DNA of 64,000 bases from Pseudomonadota bacterium (GTDB lineage Bacteria; Pseudomonadota; Gammaproteobacteria; Steroidobacterales; Steroidobacteraceae): positions 2,976,001-3,040,000 of the forward strand of contig JBBCGI010000001.1 of the NCBI GenBank assembly GCA_037200975.1. The letters are read 5' to 3'. Numbering within the stretch: position 1 is the stretch's first letter; the number at the start of each line of letters is the position of its first letter. The notes below the pieces were generated by a model. That model was given only the letters and a program-made list of their open reading frames with translations, had not been told where the DNA came from and did not search any database. Below, piece after piece: positions 46,587-55,865 of this stretch. A program made the translations under genes and the position numbers.

Positions 46587-48144
46587 GGCCGGCAACGTCA
46601 TCATCATCGGCGCCGGCCACAATGGCCTGGCCTGCGCGGCCTATCTGGCCAAGGCGGGCAAACGCGTCACGGTGCTCGAAGCCGCGGCACAGGTCGGCGG
46701 CGCGGCGGTGACGCGCGAGTTCGCACCGGGCTTCAAGGTTTCCGCCTGCGCGCATCTGTCCTATCTACTTGACGCACGCATTGCGAACGAGCTCGACCTC
46801 GCGCGCCACGGCCTCGCGTCTGCGCGCGAGAATCTCAAGACCGTTGCGTTGCAGCGTGCGGACGAGCATCTGATATTGAACGGCGGCAGCGTCGAGGCCG
46901 GCCGCGTGAGCGAAGCGGATCGCGCCGCGCTGGCCACGCATCACGCCACGATGCTCAAGTTCGCGCGCGTGCTCGGCAAACAGCACAACCGCATTCCGCC
47001 CCGGCTGCTGGGTGGCGGACGTTCCGATTTCATCGGTGCGGCGCTGCTCGGCCTCGACATCCGCCGTCTCGGCCGGGACGACATGCGCGAGTTCATGCGC
47101 ATCGCGGGCATCAACATCTTCGACGTCGTCGAAGAGTCCTTCGAGTCGCCGGCGCTGAAGGCCGCGCTGGCTTTCGATGCGGTGCTCGGTACCAACCTTT
47201 CGCCGCGCGCCAACAACTCCGTGCTCGCGCTGCTGCACCGGCTCTCGGGGCTCGCCAGCGGAACCACGGGTGGCGTGTCCTTGCCGGCCGGCGGCATGGG
47301 CGCGGTGAGCGAGGCGTTCGCCAAGGCGGCCACGGCCGCGGGCGCGACCATTCGTCTATCTACACCGGTCAAGAACATCACGCTCAATGGCGACCGCGTC
47401 TCGGGCGTCCTGCTCGCCAGCGGTGAAACGCTGTCGGCCGATGTGGTCGTGAGCAACGCGGATCCGAAGCGTACGCTGTTCGAACTACTCGGCGCGCGAC
47501 ATCTGGAAACCGGCTTCGTGCATCGCGTGCGGCATTTCCGCAGCAAGGGCATGGCGGCCAAGCTCCATCTCGCGCTCGATGCCGTGCCCGAATTCTCGCG
47601 GCTGCCGGCCGCATTGGCGGGCGAGCGTCTGATCGTCGCGCCCGATCTCGTTTATCTCGAGCATGCGTTCGACGCCGCGAAGTACGGCGACAACTCGCCG
47701 CACCCGGCGCTCGAGATCAGCATTCCCACCGTGCACGACCGCTCGCTCGCGCCCGCGGGCAAACACGTTCTTTCGGCGGTGGTTCAATACGCGCCGTACG
47801 ACGCGGCCGCGAGCACGGATGCAGCGCGCGCGCAGTTGCTGGAGAACACCCTCAGCGTGCTCGAGTCCTATGCCCCGGGAATCCGCGGCAAGGTGGTCGC
47901 ATCGCAGCTGCTGCTGCCGGCCGACCTCGAACGCGAATTCCGTCTGACCGGCGGGCACTGGCACCACGGCGAGCTCGCGCTCGATCAATTCCTCATGCTG
48001 CGGCCGGTGCCCGGCGCTGCGCAGTACGCGATGCCGGTGACGGGCCTGTACCTGTGCGGCGCGGGAGCGCATCCGGGTGGCGGAGTCATGGGCTGCGCGG
48101 GCAAGAACGCGGCGCAGGCCGTGATCAAGGCGGGCCGCAAATGA
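46579..48144 (+). CDS. FAD-dependent amine oxidoreductase / phytoene-dehydrogenase-like (second of pair)
   Basis: This 521-residue protein is a clear paralogue of its upstream neighbour, with I-G-A-G-H-N-G-L and E-A-A-A-Q-V-G-G-A-A-V-T-R-E at the start and C-G-A-G-A-H-P-G-G-G-V at the end. The two start/stop pairs overlap by 8 bp, and this gene overlaps the next by 4 bp (ATGA), so all three are one translational unit. Two such enzymes side by side suggest either a heterodimer or successive oxidation steps. Confidence 0.9.
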   Translation: MTEAGNVIIIGAGHNGLACAAYLAKAGKRVTVLEAAAQVGGAAVTREFAPGFKVSACAHLSYLLDARIANELDLARHGLASARENLKTVALQRADEHLILNGGSVEAGRVSEADRAALATHHATMLKFARVLGKQHNRIPPRLLGGGRSDFIGAALLGLDIRRLGRDDMREFMRIAGINIFDVVEESFESPALKAALAFDAVLGTNLSPRANNSVLALLHRLSGLASGTTGGVSLPAGGMGAVSEAFAKAATAAGATIRLSTPVKNITLNGDRVSGVLLASGETLSADVVVSNADPKRTLFELLGARHLETGFVHRVRHFRSKGMAAKLHLALDAVPEFSRLPAALAGERLIVAPDLVYLEHAFDAAKYGDNSPHPALEISIPTVHDRSLAPAGKHVLSAVVQYAPYDAAASTDAARAQLLENTLSVLESYAPGIRGKVVASQLLLPADLEREFRLTGGHWHHGELALDQFLMLRPVPGAAQYAMPVTGLYLCGAGAHPGGGVMGCAGKNAAQAVIKAGRK

Positions 48145-49349
48145 ATGACCGCATGAATCAGAAGGAACACTTCCGGGCTGCGGTGTACCCGACGCCGTTC
48201 CACGAGCGCACTTCCGCGCTGAACACGCTCAACGTGTGGCACCGCTGGAAGGACTACACGGTTTCGGATGCCTACTACAACGTGGCGCTCGAATACGCCG
48301 CGATCCGCAATGCCTGCGCGGTGTTCGACATCACGCCGATGACCAAGCACCGCATCACCGGCCCCGATGCGCTGGCCTTCCTCGATCGTCTCATGACGCG
48401 CGACGTGTCGAAGATCAAGCCGGGCAGGGTCGGCTACACCGTCTGGTGCGACGACAACGGCCGCGTGATCGATGACGGCACCATCTTCCATCTGAAGCCC
48501 GGCGATTACCGGCTCTGCTCGCAGGAGCGCCAGCTCGAGTGGTTAGACCGATCGGCGTTCGGGTTCGACGTGAAGCTCGTCGAGGAAACGCATGACGTTG
48601 CCTGCCTCGCCTTCCAGGGGCCGACCAGTTGCGCCGTGCTGAAGGCCATTGGCTGCGCAGGCGTGGAGAATCTCAAACCCTTCGACATCGGCTATTGGCC
48701 GTTCCATGGCGGCGAGTTGATGGTGTCGCGCACCGGTTTCACCGGCGACCTGGGCTATGAACTGTGGATCGACAATTCGCGTGCGGTGCCGCTGTGGGAC
48801 GCGCTGTTCGACAAGGGCGCCATTCACGGGATCCGCCCCATGGGCACGCATGCACTGGAGATCGCGCGCATCGAGGCCGGATTCATCCAGGCGCACGTGG
48901 ATTTCCTGCCCGCCGACCAGGCCATCCACCTGGATCGCTCACGCTCGCCGTTCGAGCTCGACCTCGGGCGCCTGGTGGATTTCAAGAAGCCCAACTTCAA
49001 CGGCCGCCGGGCCTTGCTCGAGGAACAGCAGCGCGGTTCGCGCTACAGATTCGTCCGCCTCGAGATCGCCGGCAACAAGGTGGCGCGCGCCGCCTACATC
49101 TACAACAAAGAGCGCAAGGGCGAGGTCATCGGCACGGTGACAACCGCTGCGTGGTCGCCCTCCGCAAAAACCAATATCGCGCTGGCTTCACTGCACATGC
49201 CCTGGGGCCGACCGGGAGATGAACTGTGGGCCGACATCTACTACCAGCGCGAGCTGCAGTGGTTTCGTGTCAACGTTCCCTGCAAGGTGATCGAAGGCGC
49301 GTTCTTCGATCCCCCGCGTCGTCGCGCCACGCCGGCCGCGGATTTCTGA
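48141..49349 (+). CDS. GcvT/aminomethyltransferase-like folate enzyme
   Basis: This 402-residue protein has the GcvT fold: a V-F-D-I-T-P-M-T-K-H start, F-L-D-R-L-M-T-R-D-V, the substrate segment F-Q-G-P-T-S, the G-F-T-G-D-L-G-Y-E-L-W motif and a folate-binding E-I-A-R-I-E-A-G-F. Members move a one-carbon unit from an amine to tetrahydrofolate, as in glycine cleavage or N-demethylation (dimethylglycine/sarcosine-type). Being coupled to two FAD enzymes suggests an N-methyl or aminomethyl group is oxidised and captured. The ATG at 48141 overlaps the previous stop by 4 bp. Confidence 0.9.
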   Translation: MNDRMNQKEHFRAAVYPTPFHERTSALNTLNVWHRWKDYTVSDAYYNVALEYAAIRNACAVFDITPMTKHRITGPDALAFLDRLMTRDVSKIKPGRVGYTVWCDDNGRVIDDGTIFHLKPGDYRLCSQERQLEWLDRSAFGFDVKLVEETHDVACLAFQGPTSCAVLKAIGCAGVENLKPFDIGYWPFHGGELMVSRTGFTGDLGYELWIDNSRAVPLWDALFDKGAIHGIRPMGTHALEIARIEAGFIQAHVDFLPADQAIHLDRSRSPFELDLGRLVDFKKPNFNGRRALLEEQQRGSRYRFVRLEIAGNKVARAAYIYNKERKGEVIGTVTTAAWSPSAKTNIALASLHMPWGRPGDELWADIYYQRELQWFRVNVPCKVIEGAFFDPPRRRATPAADF

Positions 49350-49457
49350 TCACGCTACGCGGGCCTGCCCGAACAAGGGCCGCGCAGGACAGGGCCTCCT
49401 GACAAAAACGAATGTCGTCCGTCTCTCCTGGCGAAGACCAAAAAAGGGAGAGCGGGA

Positions 49458-50288
49458 ATGACCAACAGCCAGAAATTTGCGGCGTCGCTGCGGGCGCTGG
49501 CAGCCACCATCGGACTACTCGGCGCCTGCCTACCGGCCTTTGCGGCCGAGGCCCCCGACGTGATTGGCGTCCGGGCGGGGATGTCGCTGGACGAGGCGAT
49601 CGGCGTCGTCAAGCGCCATGACCCCAAGCTCGATGTCTACCCGCGCGTGGGATCTTCTGCCTTGTTGCCGGGCGTCGTGTTCTCAGACGGCGTGAACATG
49701 CGCAATTTCAATCAAAGCGAAAACATCGATCTGATGGCCGCGATGGAGCCCAATGCCAAGATCGTCTGGGGCATCCGACGCGGTGTGGTTTATGCGGAGG
49801 AAGGCCGGCCGACCGTGACGAACATCATCGCGGCGCTGCGTCAGAAGTACGGCAAGGAAGACGGCTCGTTGCAGCAGCCCGCGAGCGTCCAGGCGGCGGG
49901 CGTCGAACTACTCGACGCTTACTGGCTGTTCGATGATGCAGGCAAGCGGGTATCTCCCACCGCGGCACGCGAATACGCGCAACTCTGCCGCCAGGCTCAC
50001 CTGCCCGGACAGGATCCGCTGGCGCTGGTGTCCGCGGGCCGCGCTTCTTTACTGGTTCCGGGCGGGTTCCACTGCGATCGCTGGACCTTCATTCAAGCCC
50101 AGTGGCAACCGACGCCTGCAGGTGCCGGCATGACGCCGGGCCTTGCCTTCAACATGTCGATCACGCTCGCAAACGGCGCGCTGCACGGCAAGACTTATGC
50201 GGCCAGCGTCGCCATGGTCGAGAACGCCGCGCGCGATCGGCAGAACAAGGAAAAACGCGCCGCGGAAGCGGTGAGGCCGGTGCTCTGA
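49458..50288 (+). CDS. Secreted protein, unknown
   Basis: This 276-residue protein has a signal peptide (about 1-29). The mature part begins with I-G-V-R-A-G-M-S-L-D-E-A, a beta-alpha start like SmpA/BamE-type small domains. The later W-T-F-I-Q-A-Q-W strand is of unknown meaning. The ATG has AAGGGAG upstream. It lies between the GcvT-like gene and the aldehyde dehydrogenase and may be an insertion into the catabolic run rather than part of it. Confidence 0.8.
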   Translation: MTNSQKFAASLRALAATIGLLGACLPAFAAEAPDVIGVRAGMSLDEAIGVVKRHDPKLDVYPRVGSSALLPGVVFSDGVNMRNFNQSENIDLMAAMEPNAKIVWGIRRGVVYAEEGRPTVTNIIAALRQKYGKEDGSLQQPASVQAAGVELLDAYWLFDDAGKRVSPTAAREYAQLCRQAHLPGQDPLALVSAGRASLLVPGGFHCDRWTFIQAQWQPTPAGAGMTPGLAFNMSITLANGALHGKTYAASVAMVENAARDRQNKEKRAAEAVRPVL

Positions 50289-50309
50289 AGGCTCGGCTGC
50301 CGGGTCACG

Positions 50310-50434
50310 CGGCCGGCAGCCGGCCTCTTTGCCGTGATCGAGCTCGTACGTGATCGCGGCACGCGCGAACGAGAGCTCGGCGATGCGTTGAGCCTGCTCG
50401 ACGAGCTGCTGGCCGAAGTACAATTCCGACCCGA
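50310..50434 (+). pseudogene. Duplicated C-terminal tail of a class III aminotransferase, with internal deletion
   Basis: The translation L-F-A-V-I-E-L-V-R-D-R then E-L-G-D-A-L-S-L-L-D-E-L-L-A-E-V is almost the same as the end of the aminotransferase at 43519-44823 (I-E-L-V-R-N-R, then E-L-G-D-A-L-T-L-L-D-E-L-L-A-A-V). Here the roughly 45 residues between the two blocks are missing. It runs in frame into the aldehyde dehydrogenase gene but is most likely a relic left by duplication and deletion. Confidence 0.75.
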
Positions 50435-50456
50435 CCTGCGCGGGGCCCGGAGTTTC

Positions 50457-52028
50457 ATGGCGTACAAGCTCACGTATTCGACGATGTTCGATCCGCCGCC
50501 GGAAATGCACACGCGTTTCGATGCGGCCTCGAGCGAAGTGCGCGGCGGCCTTGGTGGCAAGCACTCGTTGCACATCGCTGGCAAGGACGTCGAGACGGGC
50601 GCCTTCAAAGAGAAGCGCAGTCCGATCGATCGCGACTGGTTGTTAGGCTCGTTCGCCCAAGCGAGCAGTGAACACGTCGATCGCGCGATGCAAGCCGCAA
50701 GCGATGCGTTCCCGCGGTGGCGTGCAACACCACCGCAGGAAAGAATCCGCCTGTTGCGCCGGGTCGCGCAGCTCATCGAGGAGCGCGTCTATCACATCGC
50801 CGCCGCCGTGACGCTCGAGGTCGGCAAGAACCGCATGGAGGCGCTCGGCGAAGTGCAGGAGACGGCGGACTTCTTCAACGTCTACTGCGACAGCTTCGAG
50901 CAGCAGAATGGGTTCGATCACGTGCTGCCGGACGATCCGCTGCCGAACGTCGTGTCGCGCAATCGCAGCGTGATGAAACCGTACGGCGTGTGGGTCGTCA
51001 TCAATCCGTTCAATTTTCCATTTGCGCTCGCTGGCGGGCCCGTGGCCGCGGCGCTCGTCACCGGCAACACGGTCGTGCTCAAGGGCGCGAGCGAAACGCC
51101 GTGGTCCGGCCGGCTGCTGGCGGATTGCCTGCGCGATGCCGGTCTGCCGGATGGAGTCTTCAACTACCTGATGGGACCGGGCGCTGCGATCGGCGATGCG
51201 CTCGTGGCGCATCCGCAAACCGCCGGCATCACGTTCACCGGCTCGTACGACACGGGCATGGGCATCGTGCGCAAGCTCGCCGCCGGCCGCTATCCGAAAC
51301 CTTGTATCGCCGAGATGGGCGGCAAGAACGCCTGCGTCGTCACCGCAAAGGCGGACCTCGATTCGGCTGCCGCAGGCATCGTGCGCAGCGCGTTCGGCCT
51401 CTCCGGGCAGAAATGCTCGGCGCTGTCACGTCTGTATATAGAAGAGTCGGTCGCGGACGCGCTGGTCCAGAAACTCGTGCAGCGAATGCAGGCGATCGGT
51501 GTGGGCGATCCGACGCGCAAGGAGAACTGGCTGGGTCCGGTAGTCAGCGAGAACGCGCACCGCAAATTCAGCGGCTACGTCGATCGATTGCGCACGGGCG
51601 GCGCCAAGATGCTGTTCGGCGGCGAGGTGCTCTCGAGCGGCGATCTGGCGCGCGGGTTCTACGCGGCCCCGACGCTCGCCGAAGCGGCGCTCGATCATCC
51701 GCTGTGGCGCGAAGAAATGTTCCTGCCGATCCTGATGCTGCATCGAGTGAAGGATCTCGACGCCGGCATCCGACTCGCGAACGATTCGGATCTCGGCCTG
51801 ACGGCCGGCGTCTACGGCTCGACGGATGACGTCGCAGAGTTCCTCGATCGCATCGAAGCCGGCGTCACCTATTCGAATCGCGCCTTGGGCGCGACCACCG
51901 GCGCGTGGCCGGGTTATCAGCCGTTCGGCGGCTGGAAAGGCTCGGGCAACACGGGCAAGGCGATCGCATCCTTTTATTACCTGGCGCAGTATCTGCGCGA
52001 GCAATCCCAGACGGTGGTCGAATCATGA
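50457..52028 (+). CDS. Aldehyde dehydrogenase (delta-1-pyrroline-5-carboxylate dehydrogenase-like)
   Basis: This 523-residue protein has a catalytic Cys at about residue 320 in G-Q-K-C-S-A, a Glu in E-M-G-G-K-N and the NAD site F-T-G-S. The insert N-P-F-N-F-P and the C-terminal G-Y-Q-P-F-G-G-W-K-G-S-G are those of P5C dehydrogenase-type enzymes, which oxidise a semialdehyde to an acid. The aminotransferase that follows overlaps by 4 bp (ATGA), so this enzyme probably oxidises the aldehyde that enzyme makes. The ATG at 50457 is used rather than the upstream extension. Confidence 0.93.
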   Translation: MAYKLTYSTMFDPPPEMHTRFDAASSEVRGGLGGKHSLHIAGKDVETGAFKEKRSPIDRDWLLGSFAQASSEHVDRAMQAASDAFPRWRATPPQERIRLLRRVAQLIEERVYHIAAAVTLEVGKNRMEALGEVQETADFFNVYCDSFEQQNGFDHVLPDDPLPNVVSRNRSVMKPYGVWVVINPFNFPFALAGGPVAAALVTGNTVVLKGASETPWSGRLLADCLRDAGLPDGVFNYLMGPGAAIGDALVAHPQTAGITFTGSYDTGMGIVRKLAAGRYPKPCIAEMGGKNACVVTAKADLDSAAAGIVRSAFGLSGQKCSALSRLYIEESVADALVQKLVQRMQAIGVGDPTRKENWLGPVVSENAHRKFSGYVDRLRTGGAKMLFGGEVLSSGDLARGFYAAPTLAEAALDHPLWREEMFLPILMLHRVKDLDAGIRLANDSDLGLTAGVYGSTDDVAEFLDRIEAGVTYSNRALGATTGAWPGYQPFGGWKGSGNTGKAIASFYYLAQYLREQSQTVVES

Positions 52029-53395
52029 AATCCCCTCACATCCGCACGGCGCTGCCCGGCCCCAAGGCCGAAGCCATGCTCAAACGCTCCGTTGGCGTCG
52101 AGTCGCCGTCCTATCCGCGGGACTATCCATTCGTCATGTCGCATGGCAAGGGCACCGAGGTATGGGACGTCGATGGCAATCGCTTCCTCGACTTCATGGG
52201 CGGCATTGCCGTGTGTTCGACCGGACACTCGCATCCGCAGGTCGTCCAGGCAATCAAGGATGCGGCGGACAAATTCCTGCATATCTCGAGCGACTACTGG
52301 CACGAAGGCCAGATCGCATTGGCCGAGAAGATGAACGCGCTTTCGCCGATGCGCGAACCGACGCTGAGCTTCTTCTGCCAGAGCGGCACCGAATCGGTGG
52401 AGGGCGCGCTCAAGCTCGCGCGATACGTCACGGGTCGCGGCCGTTTCATCGGGTTCCTCGGCGGCTTCCACGGCCGCACGATGGGTTCACTCTCGTTCAC
52501 GTCGAGCAAGTACACCCAGCAGAAAGGTTTCTTTCCGACGATGCCGGGCGTGACGCATGTTCCTTACCCTAACAACTATCGCCCGCTGCTCGCGGGCGAC
52601 GACCAGGGCGCGGCGGTCCTCAACTACATCGAGAACGTGCTGTTCAAGTCGAACGTGCCGGCGAGTGAAGTCGCGGCGATCCTGATCGAGCCGATTCAAG
52701 GCGAAGGCGGCTATCTGGTGCCGCCGGACGGTTTCCTGCAGGGTTTGCGCGCGCTGTGCGATCGCCACGGCATCCTGCTGATCTTCGACGAAGTGCAGTC
52801 GGGCATCGGCCGCAGCGGCAAGATGTTCGCGGCGGAGCACTTCGGCGTCGCGCCGGACATCATGACGCTCGCGAAAGGATTGGGCTCCGGTCTCCCGATC
52901 GGCATGGTGGTCGCGAAGAAAACCATCATGGAAAAATGGCAGCGCGGCGCGCACGGCAACACCTACGGCGGCAATCCGATTTGCTGCGCGGCTGCGCGGG
53001 CGACGGTCGACCTGGTCGAGCGCGAGTACGCCGCCAATGCGGCGCGCGTCGGCGAGTATTTCATCGGCAAACTGCGCGAGCTGAAGCTGCGCTACGAATG
53101 CATCGGCGACGTGCGCGGCAAAGGTCTCATGCTCGGCGTGGAGCTGGTGGAGAATCGCTCCACCAAAACACCGGCCGCCGATCTGTGCGACCGGCTGGTC
53201 ACTCGCGCCTATCACAACGGCATGTTGCTGCTGATGTGCGGGCAGAGCACGATCCGCTTCATGCCGCCGCTGATGATCACGAACGCGGATGTCGACGAGG
53301 CATTGACGATTCTCACCGCGAGCCTCGACGAGGTGCTGGCCGATGACAAGAAAGATTCCGGCGCTGCTGAGCCTGTTGACGCTCTGCGTCGCTGA
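52025..53395 (+). CDS. Class III aminotransferase, 4-aminobutyrate/ornithine type
   Basis: In this 456-residue protein the Schiff-base Lys is at about residue 284 in T-L-A-K-G-L-G-S-G, with D-E-V-Q-S-G-I-G-R and F-H-G-R-T-M-G-S-L motifs. It should convert an omega-amino group to a semialdehyde with 2-oxoglutarate or pyruvate. It is coupled by 4 bp to the preceding aldehyde dehydrogenase. Its last 53 bp overlap the next gene's start, which is longer than usual. Confidence 0.93.
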   Translation: MKSPHIRTALPGPKAEAMLKRSVGVESPSYPRDYPFVMSHGKGTEVWDVDGNRFLDFMGGIAVCSTGHSHPQVVQAIKDAADKFLHISSDYWHEGQIALAEKMNALSPMREPTLSFFCQSGTESVEGALKLARYVTGRGRFIGFLGGFHGRTMGSLSFTSSKYTQQKGFFPTMPGVTHVPYPNNYRPLLAGDDQGAAVLNYIENVLFKSNVPASEVAAILIEPIQGEGGYLVPPDGFLQGLRALCDRHGILLIFDEVQSGIGRSGKMFAAEHFGVAPDIMTLAKGLGSGLPIGMVVAKKTIMEKWQRGAHGNTYGGNPICCAAARATVDLVEREYAANAARVGEYFIGKLRELKLRYECIGDVRGKGLMLGVELVENRSTKTPAADLCDRLVTRAYHNGMLLLMCGQSTIRFMPPLMITNADVDEALTILTASLDEVLADDKKDSGAAEPVDALRR

Positions 53396-55859
53396 CCCTG
53401 CACTCGCCGCACGCGGCCCGGTTCTCGCGCAGATCGCGCTGCCGCATGCTTATTACTACCGGGAGATGTTCCTGCCGCAGCTCACGAGCGGCCCGTCGAG
53501 TGTGGCATTTTCTCCGGACGGGCAGCGCGTCGTGTACAGCATGGGCGGATCGCTGTGGCTGCAGGCGATCGATACCGATTCCGCCGACGAGCTGACCTAC
53601 GGCCCGGGTTACGACTATCAACCTGACTGGTCGCCCGACGGACGCTTCATCGTATTTGCGCGTCATCACGCCGATGCCATCGAGTTGTGGCGCGTGGACG
53701 TGAGCAGCCGCAAGACGCAGCAACTCACGCAGACCAAGGCTGTGCAGGTCCAGCCAAGGTATTCACCGGACGGCGGCGGCATCGCGTTCGTTTCCACGGC
53801 GGGCACCGGCCACTTCAATCTCTACGTCGCGGAGCTCAACGAGGCCGGACTCGGGGCGCCGCGCGCCGTCGTCGCGCCCCGCGAGAGCTCGATCGCGCGC
53901 TACTACTACTCGACGCACGATCACGCGATCGATCCGTCGTGGGCGCCGGACGGCAAGAGCCTGGTGTTCGTGTCCAATCGCGAGGTTGCCTACGGCTCGG
54001 GAAAGATCTGCAGTGTCGCGCTCGAGGCGGGCAGCGCGTCGGCGTGTTTCATCGACGAGGAGACCAGCTGGCGCGCGAATCCGCAAGTGGCGCCCGATGG
54101 CCGGCGGGTGTTGTACAGCAGCTATCAAGGCCGGCAATGGCATCAACTGTGGTTGACGACGCTCAAGGGTGAAGCCACGTTGCCGCTGACGTTCGGCGAG
54201 TTCGACGTCACGCAGGCCCGCTGGTCGCCGGACGGCCGGCGCGTCGCGTACATCAGCAACGAATCGGGCAATGTTGCGCTGTGGATACGCGAGGTTTCGG
54301 GTGGAGCGCGACGGCAGATCTCGCCCAAGACCCGGCACTATGCTCGCACCACCGCGCAGCTTTCGATCAAGCTGACCGACGAATCAGGCAAGCCAGCGTC
54401 CGGGCGAGTCAGCGTTTGGGGTGGCGATGCACGTGCGTATGCGCCCAACGATGCGTGGGTCAGCGCAGACGATAGCTTCGATCCGTCAACGCAAATCGAA
54501 GAGACGCGCTACTTCCACTGCCACGGCGAATGCGTCGTGAATGTGCCGGTCGGGGAAGCGAAGATCACCGCGTGGCGCGGGCTGCGCTACGCGGCGGCGA
54601 CGCACACGGAAAAAATTCAGGACCTCCTGGGCGCCACGGCGAATATTTCGTTCAAGCGACTCACGATGCCGCCATGGACACCGGCGAGCGTCTCGGCCGA
54701 CCTGCACGTGCACATGAACTATGGCGGCCACTATCGAAGCACGTTGCAGACGTTGTCCGCGCAGGCGCGCGCCGAGGATCTGGACGTCATCTACAACACC
54801 ATCGTAAACAAAGAGCAGCGCATTCCGGACATTGTCCACGCCGGTGGCAGCGTGACGCGCGACGGGGGCGTGACGATCTTCCAGGCGCAGGAGTACCACA
54901 CGAGCTACTGGGGACATCTCGGCCTTCTCGATCTGAGCGATCATTTCCTGACGCCGGACTTCAGCGCCTATCAACAGAGTGCGCTCACATCTCCCTATCC
55001 GCACAACGGCGCTGTGGCCGACCTTGCGCACGCGCAAGGCGCACTCGTCGGTTACGTGCATCCGTTCGATTGGGAGATCGTGCCGGAAAAGGAGAAGTCA
55101 CTGACGAACGCGTTGCCGGTGGACGTCGCACTCGGCAAGGCGGACTACATCGAAGTGGTCGGCTTCTCGGATCACAAGGCGACGGCTGCGGTCTGGCACC
55201 GCCTGTTGAACCTGGGTTTCCGCCTTTCGGCCGGCGCCGGCACCGACGCGATGGCTAACTATGCGAGCCTGCGCGGACCGGTAGGGATGAACCGCGTGTT
55301 CCTGCAGACCGGCGGCGACACGAACGCGGCGGTTTTGCACAAAGCTTTGCGAGAGGGAAATACCTTCGCGACCAACGGGCCGCTGCTGGCGCTGCAGGTC
55401 GAAGGACGAAATCCCGGCGATACGATCGAACTCGCGCAGGGGCGCAAGCTGAACTTCCGCGCGGCGATGCGTTCGCTTGCGCCGCTCGATCACGTCGAGG
55501 TGCTGTACAACGGCCGCGTCGTCGCGCGCCATGGAAAGAAGGACGCGACCACTGCCGATCTGAGCGGCACGATCCCCGTGACCGAGAGCGGCTGGATCCT
55601 GCTGCGCGCGTGGAACGACGCGCCCGATGCGCTGATCTTCGACATCTATCCGTACGCGAGCACGAGCCCTGTCTACGTGTCGATCGCCGGTCGACCCGCG
55701 AAGTCGCCCAAGGATGCCGAGTACTTCCTGCGCTGGATCGACCGGACCATCGCCTCGGCCGACGCGCGGCAGGACTACAACGATGCGCAGGAAAAGAAGG
55801 ACACGATGGACTATCTACGCGCCGGTCGCGAGGTGTTCGAAGAGAAGGCGAGGCGCTGA
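53343..55859 (+). CDS. CehA/McbA-like PHP-fold metallohydrolase with TolB propeller
   Basis: This 838-residue protein has a signal peptide (about 1-22). The N-terminal 330 residues or so are TolB/PD40 blades (F-S-P-D-G, W-S-P-D-G-R repeated). From about residue 455 a PHP metal-binding domain shows D-L-H-V-H-M-N, H-P-F-D-W-E and a late G-A-G-T-D-A. Related CehA proteins hydrolyse carbamate esters, and others have unknown substrates. It is periplasmic. The start overlaps the previous gene by 53 bp, so an internal start is possible, but this one gives a good signal peptide. Confidence 0.87.
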   Translation: MTRKIPALLSLLTLCVADPALAARGPVLAQIALPHAYYYREMFLPQLTSGPSSVAFSPDGQRVVYSMGGSLWLQAIDTDSADELTYGPGYDYQPDWSPDGRFIVFARHHADAIELWRVDVSSRKTQQLTQTKAVQVQPRYSPDGGGIAFVSTAGTGHFNLYVAELNEAGLGAPRAVVAPRESSIARYYYSTHDHAIDPSWAPDGKSLVFVSNREVAYGSGKICSVALEAGSASACFIDEETSWRANPQVAPDGRRVLYSSYQGRQWHQLWLTTLKGEATLPLTFGEFDVTQARWSPDGRRVAYISNESGNVALWIREVSGGARRQISPKTRHYARTTAQLSIKLTDESGKPASGRVSVWGGDARAYAPNDAWVSADDSFDPSTQIEETRYFHCHGECVVNVPVGEAKITAWRGLRYAAATHTEKIQDLLGATANISFKRLTMPPWTPASVSADLHVHMNYGGHYRSTLQTLSAQARAEDLDVIYNTIVNKEQRIPDIVHAGGSVTRDGGVTIFQAQEYHTSYWGHLGLLDLSDHFLTPDFSAYQQSALTSPYPHNGAVADLAHAQGALVGYVHPFDWEIVPEKEKSLTNALPVDVALGKADYIEVVGFSDHKATAAVWHRLLNLGFRLSAGAGTDAMANYASLRGPVGMNRVFLQTGGDTNAAVLHKALREGNTFATNGPLLALQVEGRNPGDTIELAQGRKLNFRAAMRSLAPLDHVEVLYNGRVVARHGKKDATTADLSGTIPVTESGWILLRAWNDAPDALIFDIYPYASTSPVYVSIAGRPAKSPKDAEYFLRWIDRTIASADARQDYNDAQEKKDTMDYLRAGREVFEEKARR

Positions 55860-55865
55860 TCAGCG

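Noticed and set aside
44964-48144. The two FAD enzymes as carotenoid desaturases
   Set aside because: The sequence fits the CrtI group, but no phytoene synthase or other carotenoid gene is near, and both are coupled to a GcvT-like gene.
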